DNA from: Bacteroidales bacterium
GTDB taxonomy: Bacteria > Bacteroidota > Bacteroidia > Bacteroidales > UBA932
Direction: 5' to 3'
Length of the DNA stretch: 48,140 nucleotides
NCBI GenBank assembly: GCA_017617655.1
Contig: JAFZVU010000049.1
Location: forward strand, 1 to 48,140
Below the pieces are notes generated by a model, which was given only the letters and a program-made list of their open reading frames with translations, was not told the origin of the DNA and ran no database searches. The first letter of the stretch is position 1, and every line of letters starts with the position of its first letter. This document shows positions 39,332-47,287 of the stretch, one piece after another. The position numbers were made by a program, and so were the translations under genes.

Positions 39332-41368
39332 ATGAAAAGAATTATATTTCTGGCGGGTCTTTGTGCGGCCCTGCTGCTTTCTGCCTCGGTGGATGCACGC
39401 GAGGTAATCTCCATGAATGAAGCGTGGAACTTCACTCCCACCCGCTCGACAGGCGCCGGACGAGGCGGCTGGGGCGGCTTCGGTCGCGGCGGCGGCCAGC
39501 AGCAGGTGGTAAACCTGCCTCACACCTGGAATGCTGAGGACTTTATGAATGACGGCGGATACCGTCGCGGCTACGGCACCTACTCAAAGCAGTTCGACGT
39601 TCCTGACGAGTACCGCGGCAAACGCGTCTTCCTCCAGTTCGAAGGAGCCGGCTCCATGGCAACCGTCATGGTAAACGGCAGGATCATCGGCGAGCACCGC
39701 GGCCCGTACAATACTTTCACGTTCGAGATTACGAATGACCTTCGCATCGGCACCGTCAACAGCCTGACCGTCATCTGCAACAACGAGCAGACCTTCGACA
39801 TCGCCCCGACTGCCGGCGACTTCAACGTATACGGCGGCCTCTACCGCGACGTCTGGATGATAGTGACCGATGAAGCCTGCATAAGCCCTCTCTACTTCGG
39901 TTCCAACGGCGTGCTGATCTATCAGCCTGTCGTTACGGAGAAGTATGCTGAGGTCCGCGCTGAGATCCACCTTTCCACCGCAACCGACTACAACGGCTGC
40001 GAAGTGTATTTCGCCATTGAAGACGCCGCCGGCAAGGTAGTGGCAGAGCGTGCCTCGACCCTCATCAACAACGACCTCGCAATCTGCGGCCTGGGCGTCG
40101 AGAACCCTCACCTGTGGAACGGCAAGGAAGACCCTTATCTCTATAAGGCAGTTACCGTACTGAAGAAAGACGGCAAGGAGATCGACCGCATAGAGGAGAA
40201 CATCGGCTTCCGCTATTTCTGGGTGGACAAGGACAAAGGCTTCTTCCTCAACGGCAAGCACATCAAGCTCCACGGCGTATGCCGCCACCAGGACTGGGCA
40301 GTTATCGCATCGGCCCTCACCGAGGCTAACCACCTGGCCGACTACGACCTCTTCGACGAGATCGGAGCGAACGCCCTGCGACTGGCCCACTACCCGCAGG
40401 CCCACTTCATGTTCCGCGAAGCTGACCGCAGAGGCTATCTGGTATGGGAGGAAATACCCTTCGTCGCAGGCTATGTGAACTACGAAGGCTTCCGCGACAA
40501 CCTCCGCCTGCAGTTGCGTGAAATGATCATACAGAACTTCAACCACCCCTCTATCGTATTCTGGGGCCTGTTCAATGAAGTTCACGACAATATCGATGCA
40601 ATCGTGGCTGACCTCAACGCCATAGCCCACGAGCTGGATCCCGGCCGTCTGACCACCTGCGCCACCGACCAGGAGCACACCTACATCACCACTACCGACG
40701 GCACCGGCTGGAACAAGTACTTCGGCTGGTACTACGACACCGTGGCCGACTTCGGCCCGTTCCTCGACGACTGGCACGCACGCTTCCCGAACGCCCTGAT
40801 CAGCATCAGCGAGTACGGCGGAGGCGCAGCCCTGTCTGTCCATGTGCCCAAGTACGGCCCGGAGGACGAAGTGGACGTGCGCTCGGTATCCCGCGGCCAC
40901 TGGCACCCTGAGGAGAAGCAGACCTACATCCACATCAACAACTGGAAGACCATCGACGAGCGCGACTATGTATGGGGCTCGTTCCTCTGGAACATGTTCG
41001 ACTTCGGAAGCGGCATGCGTCAGGAAGGCGACACCAACAACCTCAACAACAAAGGCCTCGTGACCCACGACCGCCAGACGAAGAAAGATGCATTCTTCTT
41101 CTACAAGGCCAACTGGAACAAAGCGGCCCAGACCGTGCACCTCTGCTCTAAGCGCTACACCGACCGCGAAGAGGACACCACCGACGTAATAGTGTTCACC
41201 ACCGCCCCGTCAGCCAAGCTGTACATCAACGGCAAGCTGGTCGGCAACGCCAAGACCGACGCATACGCTACTGTCCGCTGGCCTGACGTCAAGCTGAACA
41301 AAGGCGTGAACAACGTAGTCGTAAAGACTGCCCACGGAGAAGATTCAACTGTTTGGAACGTTAAATAA
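39332..41368 (+). CDS. Secreted GH2 glycosidase, probable beta-galactosidase
   Basis: A 678-residue exported enzyme: signal peptide about 1-22, a Gly/Arg-rich insert (about 35-55), the GH2 sugar-binding jellyroll (about 60-200), the Ig-like domain and a TIM barrel from about 300. The acid/base is E416 in WGLFNEVHD and the nucleophile E494 in ISISEYGGG. A C-terminal beta domain covers about 600-678. I took the ATG at 39332, which starts the signal peptide; the frame is open 54 bp upstream. Beta-galactosidase is the usual activity, but beta-glucuronidase or mannosidase cannot be excluded. It ends 1 bp before the esterase gene. Confidence 0.88.
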   Translation: MKRIIFLAGLCAALLLSASVDAREVISMNEAWNFTPTRSTGAGRGGWGGFGRGGGQQQVVNLPHTWNAEDFMNDGGYRRGYGTYSKQFDVPDEYRGKRVFLQFEGAGSMATVMVNGRIIGEHRGPYNTFTFEITNDLRIGTVNSLTVICNNEQTFDIAPTAGDFNVYGGLYRDVWMIVTDEACISPLYFGSNGVLIYQPVVTEKYAEVRAEIHLSTATDYNGCEVYFAIEDAAGKVVAERASTLINNDLAICGLGVENPHLWNGKEDPYLYKAVTVLKKDGKEIDRIEENIGFRYFWVDKDKGFFLNGKHIKLHGVCRHQDWAVIASALTEANHLADYDLFDEIGANALRLAHYPQAHFMFREADRRGYLVWEEIPFVAGYVNYEGFRDNLRLQLREMIIQNFNHPSIVFWGLFNEVHDNIDAIVADLNAIAHELDPGRLTTCATDQEHTYITTTDGTGWNKYFGWYYDTVADFGPFLDDWHARFPNALISISEYGGGAALSVHVPKYGPEDEVDVRSVSRGHWHPEEKQTYIHINNWKTIDERDYVWGSFLWNMFDFGSGMRQEGDTNNLNNKGLVTHDRQTKKDAFFFYKANWNKAAQTVHLCSKRYTDREEDTTDVIVFTTAPSAKLYINGKLVGNAKTDAYATVRWPDVKLNKGVNNVVVKTAHGEDSTVWNVK

Positions 41369-41369
41369 G

Positions 41370-42212
41370 ATGAAAAAGACATTAATCATCACAGCCATGC
41401 TCCTGATGTCAGTAATCGCATCCGGGCAGCAGGTCATCAAGCTCTGGCCCGACGGCGCTCCTAATTCCAACGGCCTGTCCGGCCCCGAGAACGAGATGGA
41501 AGGCGGCCGCATCGGCAACATCAGCGACCCCGAACTGCTGGTATTTCCGGCTGCAGAGCCGAACGGGCTGGCAGTAATAATGTGCCCCGGCGGCGGCTAC
41601 AACTATGTGGCGGCCAAACATGAGGGCACCGATATGGCCGAATGGTTCAACGCCCAGGGCGTCACCTTCGCCGTGCTGAAATACCGCATGCCCAACGGCC
41701 ATGCCGACGTGCCCATCACAGATGCACAGAGAGCCATCACCCTGATGCGCTCCCGTGCCGACGAGTGGGGCATCAAGAAGCTCGGCATCATGGGCGGCTC
41801 TGCCGGCGGCCACCTCGCCGCTACGGCGTCTGTCCACTTCACCTCCCGTACGAGGCCCGACTTCCAGATACTGCTGTATCCTGTGATAACCTTCGAGGGC
41901 CGCGTTACTCCCGGCGGCAAGAACATGCTGTTCGACATGTATCCCGATGAAGAAGAAGTTTATTACTACTGCTGCGAAGAGTTCGTGGCTCCGAACTGCC
42001 CGCCCGCCTTCATCGTGCATAACGAAGACGACAAGACCGTTCCCGTCAGCGACAGCAAGACTTACGCTGAGCGTCTGGAACAATGCGGCGTGCCGGTGAA
42101 ACTCCTCATCTTCCCTGACGGAGGCCACGGATTCGGCTTCCGCGACAGCTATGCCCACAAGGAGGAATGGACTTCCGCCCTCGCCGAGTGGCTCAAGCAG
42201 TTCACTGAATAA
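41370..42212 (+). CDS. Secreted alpha/beta-hydrolase, probable carbohydrate esterase (second copy)
   Basis: A 280-residue paralogue of the esterase at 32854, with a signal peptide (about 1-19) and the same order of motifs: KLWPDGAP, VIMCPGGGYN, then the probable triad S144 (GGSAGGH), D221 (NEDDKTVP) and H253 (GGHGF). It is placed 1 bp after the GH2 gene and 26 bp before the GH9 gene, so it is very likely made together with them. This context fits deacetylation of the polysaccharide that the glycosidases cut. Exact substrate unknown. Confidence 0.87.
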   Translation: MKKTLIITAMLLMSVIASGQQVIKLWPDGAPNSNGLSGPENEMEGGRIGNISDPELLVFPAAEPNGLAVIMCPGGGYNYVAAKHEGTDMAEWFNAQGVTFAVLKYRMPNGHADVPITDAQRAITLMRSRADEWGIKKLGIMGGSAGGHLAATASVHFTSRTRPDFQILLYPVITFEGRVTPGGKNMLFDMYPDEEEVYYYCCEEFVAPNCPPAFIVHNEDDKTVPVSDSKTYAERLEQCGVPVKLLIFPDGGHGFGFRDSYAHKEEWTSALAEWLKQFTE

Positions 42213-42238
42213 CGACAACTATTAATAACTTAACCTAT

Positions 42239-44860
42239 ATGAAACGTCTGTCAATTATGATCATTGCGGTTGTTGCAGCCGCATTGTCTTTTGTAGCCAA
42301 CGCACAGAGCATGAAACTCAACGACCTCGGTTATTACGAGGCCCGTGGCACAAATGTGCTTATGTACAACAACATTTACAACGGTGGTTTTTACGATGAG
42401 AAATTCGCCGGTCTGGAAATCATCCAGCGCGGAGTCCGCATCGCCACCGGCGGCGGCGTCCGTCTGATGAACACCCCCGAGCAGTGGGATATCTTCGGAA
42501 CTGTAAGCCCCCGCAGGATTGATGAAGCCGAGAGCAGCGTCGAAGTGACGCTCGACTATGCCGATTACGGTTTTGCACCCAGGCTCAGGACTGTTCCCAA
42601 GGACAAAGGTATCCTGGTGCAGGTATGGCTTGACAAGCCGGTTCCCGCAGAGCTGGTAGGCAAGGCTGGAATGAACCTAGAGTTCTTCCCCGCAACCTAT
42701 TTCGGACACAACTACCTGGTGGACGGCAAGGGCCGCATCCTTCCCAAATACCCGATGCACGACACTGAAATGCACCCGGTATCCGAGAAAATCACCCAGT
42801 ATTTCGGCGAATCAACTTTCGATGACCGCGGACGCGGTGACTTCCCCGTTGCTCTGCCGATGTCTACCGGACATCAGATCGTAATGGCCCCGGAAGATGA
42901 TGCACTGCGCGTAGGTATTACCTCAGACCTCGAAATCAGCATCTATGACGGCCGCCATCTGGCCCAGAACGGTATGTTCGTGCTCCGCTCTCTCCTTCCG
43001 GCCGGCAAGACCGGCAAGGTGCTGGAGTGGTATATGGAGACCAGCATCTCCAAGGACTGGATCCGTCCCGCCAACATCGGCTTCTCTCAGGTCGGCTATT
43101 CTCCCGCCCAGAAGAAGGTGGCCGTTGCCGAGCTTGACAAGAACGACACTCCCGCCGCTACCGCAAGGCTTCTGAAGGTCAACCCGGACGGCAGCAAGAG
43201 CGTGGCCAAGGTAATCCCCGCCAAGATCTGGGGAGAATATCACCGCCGCTACAACTATGTACAGCTTGATTTCTCTGACGTACGCGAGCCCGGCCTCTAC
43301 GCCATAGACTATCAGGGAGTCGAGACAAACGCATTCCCCATCGATGTCAATATCTACAGCGACAAGTGGCATCCTTCAATGGACATCTCGCTGGTGGTCA
43401 ACATGGACCACATGGAGGTGAACGAGGCCTACCGCATCTGGCACGGCCGCGCCAACATGGATGACGCCCTCCAGGCTCCCGCCAATGTCCGCCTGCACGA
43501 CGGCTACTATCAGGGCGACGAGACCAACGACCAATGGCAGCCCATGCAGCACATCCCCGGCCTGGCAATCGGCGGCTGGGTTGACGCAGGTGACTATGAC
43601 ATCCAGGCCAACTCAGTGCTCACCACAACTCAGGACCTCGCCTACATCTGGCGCGAGTTCCAGCCTATGCGCGACCAGACCCTGATCGACGAGGTGACAC
43701 AGTATGCCGACATCCACGTTCCTGACGGAGTTCCTGACAACGTACAGCTTATCATGCACGGAACTCTCAACATCAACGCCCAGATAGAGAACATAGGTTT
43801 CGTGGCTCAGGTTATCGGCCAGCCCGACATGCACCACTACCACCACCTCGGCGACGCCATGACCCTGACCGACGGCAAGATCTATGACCCGACGCTGAAA
43901 CCCTATGAGGTACGCGGCGACCGCTCAGGCACCCTGGACGACCGTTTCGTCTTCACAAGCCGTTTCAGCCCCGCAGGCACCATGTCGGACATCGTATCTC
44001 TGGCTGCTGCTTACCCGGCACTGAAGGAATACTATCCTGAGGAGGCCGAGCGCTCGCTTAAGAATGCGATAATGCTTTGGGACAAATATTTCGAGGCAGC
44101 AGCTCCGCAGGCTAACGCCAACGCCTTCGGAAACTTCGGTGGCGGCGGACGCCGTATGGGTGGCGGAGACCCGCGCATCAATGCAGCTATCGAGCTCTGG
44201 ATCGCTACAGGCGACAAGAAGTACAAAGACTTCTTCCTCCCGCTTATCGAGGAACAGCTGAATGCCCAGCCAGAAGAAATTCGCGCTAACCCGAACGTTT
44301 CCAACGGAATGTTCATGAGCGCATTCATGGGCGGCCCGAACCTCACCAACGCCCTGAAGATTTATCCTTACATGGACAAGAAATTCCAGGACAAGGTGAA
44401 ATCTCTGGTTCCGGCCTATGTCGACATGATCACCCGCGCCGGCAAAGACAATCCTTACGGCGTAGCCATCACCGGTTCAAGCTGGGCCGGCAATGCATCT
44501 GTGATCAACAGCGCATACAACTGCTACAAGATCTGGAAGTACTTCCCGGATATGATCGACCCTGAGTATGTCCTCGCCGGCCTGAACTACATCTTCGGCT
44601 GCCACCCGGACAGCAACGTATCGTTCGTTACCGGTGTGGGTGTCAACACCAAGAAGGTGGCCTACAGCGCCAACCGCGCCGACTACTCTACCATCCCCGG
44701 CGGTATCGTTCCCGGCCTGCTGGTTAAGGAAGATTTCTTCGAGAACAAAGACGACTATCCGTTCCACTGGGGCGAGAACGAGTGCTGCATCAACACCGCT
44801 CCGCAGTACGTTCTCCTCTGCCTCGCCTGCGACGAGGTCGCCCGCGCCATCAACAAATAG
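42239..44860 (+). CDS. Secreted GH9 glycoside hydrolase (endoglucanase-like)
   Basis: An 873-residue exported enzyme: signal peptide about 1-22 (ANAQ), an N-terminal beta region (about 25-280), an Ig-like CelD-N domain (about 285-380) and an (alpha/alpha)6 barrel. The catalytic-base aspartates are in GWVDAGDYD (D449 and D452), and the acid in ENECCINTAPQY (E848). A Gly/Arg-rich loop with GGGGRRMGGG lies about 628-642. GH9 enzymes cut beta-1,4-glucans such as cellulose or xyloglucan. The extra N-terminal domain makes it longer than most. It is the last gene of the GH2-esterase-GH9 unit. Confidence 0.87.
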   Translation: MKRLSIMIIAVVAAALSFVANAQSMKLNDLGYYEARGTNVLMYNNIYNGGFYDEKFAGLEIIQRGVRIATGGGVRLMNTPEQWDIFGTVSPRRIDEAESSVEVTLDYADYGFAPRLRTVPKDKGILVQVWLDKPVPAELVGKAGMNLEFFPATYFGHNYLVDGKGRILPKYPMHDTEMHPVSEKITQYFGESTFDDRGRGDFPVALPMSTGHQIVMAPEDDALRVGITSDLEISIYDGRHLAQNGMFVLRSLLPAGKTGKVLEWYMETSISKDWIRPANIGFSQVGYSPAQKKVAVAELDKNDTPAATARLLKVNPDGSKSVAKVIPAKIWGEYHRRYNYVQLDFSDVREPGLYAIDYQGVETNAFPIDVNIYSDKWHPSMDISLVVNMDHMEVNEAYRIWHGRANMDDALQAPANVRLHDGYYQGDETNDQWQPMQHIPGLAIGGWVDAGDYDIQANSVLTTTQDLAYIWREFQPMRDQTLIDEVTQYADIHVPDGVPDNVQLIMHGTLNINAQIENIGFVAQVIGQPDMHHYHHLGDAMTLTDGKIYDPTLKPYEVRGDRSGTLDDRFVFTSRFSPAGTMSDIVSLAAAYPALKEYYPEEAERSLKNAIMLWDKYFEAAAPQANANAFGNFGGGGRRMGGGDPRINAAIELWIATGDKKYKDFFLPLIEEQLNAQPEEIRANPNVSNGMFMSAFMGGPNLTNALKIYPYMDKKFQDKVKSLVPAYVDMITRAGKDNPYGVAITGSSWAGNASVINSAYNCYKIWKYFPDMIDPEYVLAGLNYIFGCHPDSNVSFVTGVGVNTKKVAYSANRADYSTIPGGIVPGLLVKEDFFENKDDYPFHWGENECCINTAPQYVLLCLACDEVARAINK

Positions 44861-44892
44861 GTGCGCCCCGTGCGCGCCCTGAGCGTGTGCGC

Positions 44893-45007
44893 GTGCGTGA
44901 TTCATAAGGCGCTGAATATAAGCGCTTAATAGCAAGTCCTACCCTTCATGTCGAGGGGTAGGACTTTGCTTATTTATCAGGAATTAAGCGAGTTGCAAAT
45001 CACGGGC
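44893..45007 (-). repeat. MITE-like element, copy 2 (inverted)
   Basis: Reverse copy of the element at 35861-35977: the minus strand starts with the same 17 bases (45007 back to 44991), then the same 11-bp stem (44934-44944 with 44956-44966), and ends TTATGAATCACGCAC (44907-44893). It follows the GH9 gene and fills the core of the 241-bp gap before the nitroreductase gene. The hairpin may end the GH9 transcript. Confidence 0.75.
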
Positions 45008-45051
45008 AGGAGGGCAGGATAATCTAGAGTTGATATCGTGCCAAAAACCAT

Positions 45052-45059
45052 TAACTTTA
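45052..45059 (+). promoter_or_regulatory. Candidate -7 box for the nitroreductase gene
   Basis: TAACTTTA matches 7 of 8 positions of TAnnTTTG, 42 nt before the ATG, with TTGA at 45030-45033 as a poor -33. Confidence 0.3.
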
Positions 45060-45101
45060 CGGAAACGCCGGGCAAAGAAAACGACAATAATATCAGATAC
45101 C

Positions 45102-45710
45102 ATGAAACAAACCGCTATCCTTTATGCAGTCATCGCGCTGCTGGTGCTGTCCGGATGCTCAGGCAGCACCAACTCATCCGCAACCCTTGACGAGCTGTTC
45201 CAGACAAGACGAAGTATCAGGGCATATCTTCCCGACAAGACTATCAGCGAAGACCAGGTGCGCGAACTCCTGGCCGCCACCCAGAACGCTCCCTCATGGG
45301 CAAACTACCAGCCCAGCAAATACTATGTCGCCATCAGCAAGGAAGCCCATGATGCCGTCTGTGAATATGTCGGCTTCAACAAGGAGCGAGTTGCGAATGC
45401 TCCCGTGCTACTGGTTTCTACCTATGAGCGTGGCAAGTCGGGCTATCTCCAGGGGCAGCAGACCAACGAGCTGTCTGACGAGTGGGGCGCCCATGACAAC
45501 GGCCTGAGCGACGCCTACCTGATCCTAAAGGCCCGTGACATGGGGTTTGATACGCTTATTATGGGCACACGCGACAGCGACGGCCTGCGCGAACTCTTCG
45601 ACATCCCTGAGAATGAGACCGTCATGGCCGTCATCGCCCTCGGCTACAGGGCCGAAGAGCCCCGCATGCCCGGCCACAAGCCGCTGGATGAATTCGCCAG
45701 ATTCTTCTGA
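45102..45710 (+). CDS. Nitroreductase-family lipoprotein
   Basis: A 202-residue FMN-type oxidoreductase with an export signal ending in the lipobox L-S-G-C19. The nitroreductase domain starts at TRRSIRAY (the FMN phosphate-binding arginines), has AATQNAPSWANYQP, and ends with ETVMAVIALGYRAEEPRMPGH-type sequence (IALGYRAEEP here). The ATG at 45102 starts the signal peptide; 24 further codons upstream look like leader. An FMN enzyme on the membrane outside the cytoplasm would need exported cofactor. Substrate unknown. It stands alone after the inverted repeat element. Confidence 0.88.
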   Translation: MKQTAILYAVIALLVLSGCSGSTNSSATLDELFQTRRSIRAYLPDKTISEDQVRELLAATQNAPSWANYQPSKYYVAISKEAHDAVCEYVGFNKERVANAPVLLVSTYERGKSGYLQGQQTNELSDEWGAHDNGLSDAYLILKARDMGFDTLIMGTRDSDGLRELFDIPENETVMAVIALGYRAEEPRMPGHKPLDEFARFF

Positions 45711-45755
45711 ACAACGTCATTGCTTCCTCACAGGAAGCCCATGTGTACTAATGGC

Positions 45756-46637
45756 CTATTTCCTCCAGCGTTTAAGCATGGGGAAATAGCCGCGCATCAT
45801 CTGTTTGTATTCATCCGCCGACATGGGCTTCGGCATCATCTTGTTGACCTCGTCGACGAACTGGGCGCAGTGGTCGATCATCTCCTCCATGCTGCATTCC
45901 TGCAGGAACTTGCCATCCTGGAAGCAGTACTGGCAGTAGTCGAAATTGATGCTTCCGTCGGCATTGCGGCCGCAGTCCTCGTCTTTCGTAAGGGGCATGC
46001 CGCAGCTCTGGCAGAATTGAGGTAATTGTCCGGGAACCAGGTGCTTCTCCCTGGGCGGGAAGCCGGCCTCATAGGCCTCGAAGGCTTCCGGCTGCGCCTC
46101 GGCCACAAAGTAGCCGGAGGGCGGGCAGTAGGTGCCCTCGCGGTCTCCCCAATAGCCGGGAATCAGCTCCTGGGCCAGGAAGTACGGCACTTCGCTTTCG
46201 GCCGGTTCGCCATGGTAATGGATCTTCATCTTGCTGGCCAGGTCAAAGCCGGCATGCTTGTAGAAATCGATATTGCCTTCCATCTGCAGCAGGCCTATAC
46301 CCATCTCTCTGGCTTTTCCCAGCGCATACTGAAGAAGCTTGAGGCCATAGCCCTTGCGCTTGTAGTCCGGATGGATGCTGATGGGCCCGAAGGTCCATGA
46401 AGGGAAGGTCGATCCGTCGGTCAGTGTAATTTCGGCCCTGGAGAACATAATGTGGCCGATGATGCGGCAGTCCTCCTCCATTACGAAGTCCAGCTCCGGA
46501 ATGAAAAAGGGATCCTTCCTGAATTGATTCAGCACAAAGTGCTCCTGGCACCCGGGGCGGTACACGTTCCAGAATGCCTCCCGTGTCAGGTTCTCCACCT
46601 GACGCCAGTCTTCAGGTTGTTCTAATCGTATATTCAT
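45756..46637 (-). CDS. GNAT acetyltransferase fused to a zinc ribbon
   Basis: A 293-residue protein with two parts. Residues about 1-165 are a GNAT domain with the acetyl-CoA motif HPDYKRKGYGLKLL and MEGNIDFYKHAGF. Residues about 205-245 form a zinc ribbon with C209-x-x-C212 (CQSCGMPL) and C235-x-x-C238 (YCQYC), followed by a helical tail (MEEMIDHCAQFVDEVNKMM). The same ribbon-plus-tail occurs as a stand-alone domain in other bacteria. The ATG at 46637 starts the GNAT fold. The preceding DUF6512-like gene ends 8 bp upstream, so they are probably one operon. Target of acetylation is unknown. Confidence 0.88.
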   Translation of the reverse strand: MNIRLEQPEDWRQVENLTREAFWNVYRPGCQEHFVLNQFRKDPFFIPELDFVMEEDCRIIGHIMFSRAEITLTDGSTFPSWTFGPISIHPDYKRKGYGLKLLQYALGKAREMGIGLLQMEGNIDFYKHAGFDLASKMKIHYHGEPAESEVPYFLAQELIPGYWGDREGTYCPPSGYFVAEAQPEAFEAYEAGFPPREKHLVPGQLPQFCQSCGMPLTKDEDCGRNADGSINFDYCQYCFQDGKFLQECSMEEMIDHCAQFVDEVNKMMPKPMSADEYKQMMRGYFPMLKRWRK

Positions 46638-46645
46638 GAGTGGTA

Positions 46646-47161
46646 TTATCCCAGATCTGCAAAGATAATCCAATCCGGTGAGTTATATGTCAAGAAACCG
46701 GTAAGAAAGACTACAATCAGGATCAAGACTATCCAGAGCGGCCAGTTTTTACGGACGAAGTCGCTTTTCCTCCAGCGCCTGGCCAGCAATACGGCGCCCA
46801 CGACGGAAGCAATGTAAATGACGATGTCCAGGGCCATCAGCTCGTGGCGCACAAATACCCAGTAGGCGAAGAAAACAGCTACGATTGCGGGCATCACTGC
46901 CAGCGAGGCCAGGACCGGTGCTCCAATCTCCCGTATGTCTCTACGGCTTATGGCCAGATAGAGGCTCAGCAGCAACATAGGGTAAAACACCATTTTCATG
47001 TGCGCCATCACGCTTTCCTTCACTGGAAAGATATAACCCAGGAAATGGTTGAAAAACGGCAGATGATGCACGAAATGCATGCTTGTGCCTATGATAACAA
47101 GCAAGATGGTTGCAACGACGGTTTCTTTGCGGGACATATCTTTCATAAGATCAGTTTTCAC
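46646..47161 (-). CDS. DUF6512-like integral membrane protein
   Basis: A 171-residue protein with five hydrophobic segments (about 14-31, 46-67, 78-101, 107-127 and 141-161). The HFLGYIFPVKESVMAHMK segment, a polar pattern between the first two, resembles DUF6512 proteins. No enzymatic motif is seen. A perfect dyad lies 20 nt upstream of its ATG and could be its operator. It is followed 8 bp later by the GNAT/zinc-ribbon gene. Confidence 0.75.
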   Translation of the reverse strand: MKTDLMKDMSRKETVVATILLVIIGTSMHFVHHLPFFNHFLGYIFPVKESVMAHMKMVFYPMLLLSLYLAISRRDIREIGAPVLASLAVMPAIVAVFFAYWVFVRHELMALDIVIYIASVVGAVLLARRWRKSDFVRKNWPLWIVLILIVVFLTGFLTYNSPDWIIFADLG

Positions 47162-47180
47162 AAAGAAAACGTATTATTTA

Positions 47181-47195
47181 TGCAACTGAGTTGCA
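47181..47195. promoter_or_regulatory. Perfect 7-1-7 dyad, candidate operator
   Basis: TGCAACT-G-AGTTGCA lies in the 126-bp gap upstream of the DUF6512-like gene and downstream of the CDF gene. The 7-1-7 geometry is that of Fur-family (Fur, Zur, PerR) boxes, though the bases differ from their known consensus. Nothing else was recognised in the gap. Confidence 0.45.
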
Positions 47196-47287
47196 AATGC
47201 TATGTCCAACTCATTTCTGTTCCACGATATGGATGTGGGAGTATGGGGCTCATATTAACGCCACTTTTGCCGCGAAAACAGTGACAG

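Noticed and set aside
44861-44892. GC-rich alternating GTGCGC stretch after GH9
   Set aside because: Short low-complexity sequence; no stable stem with a T run and no second copy seen.
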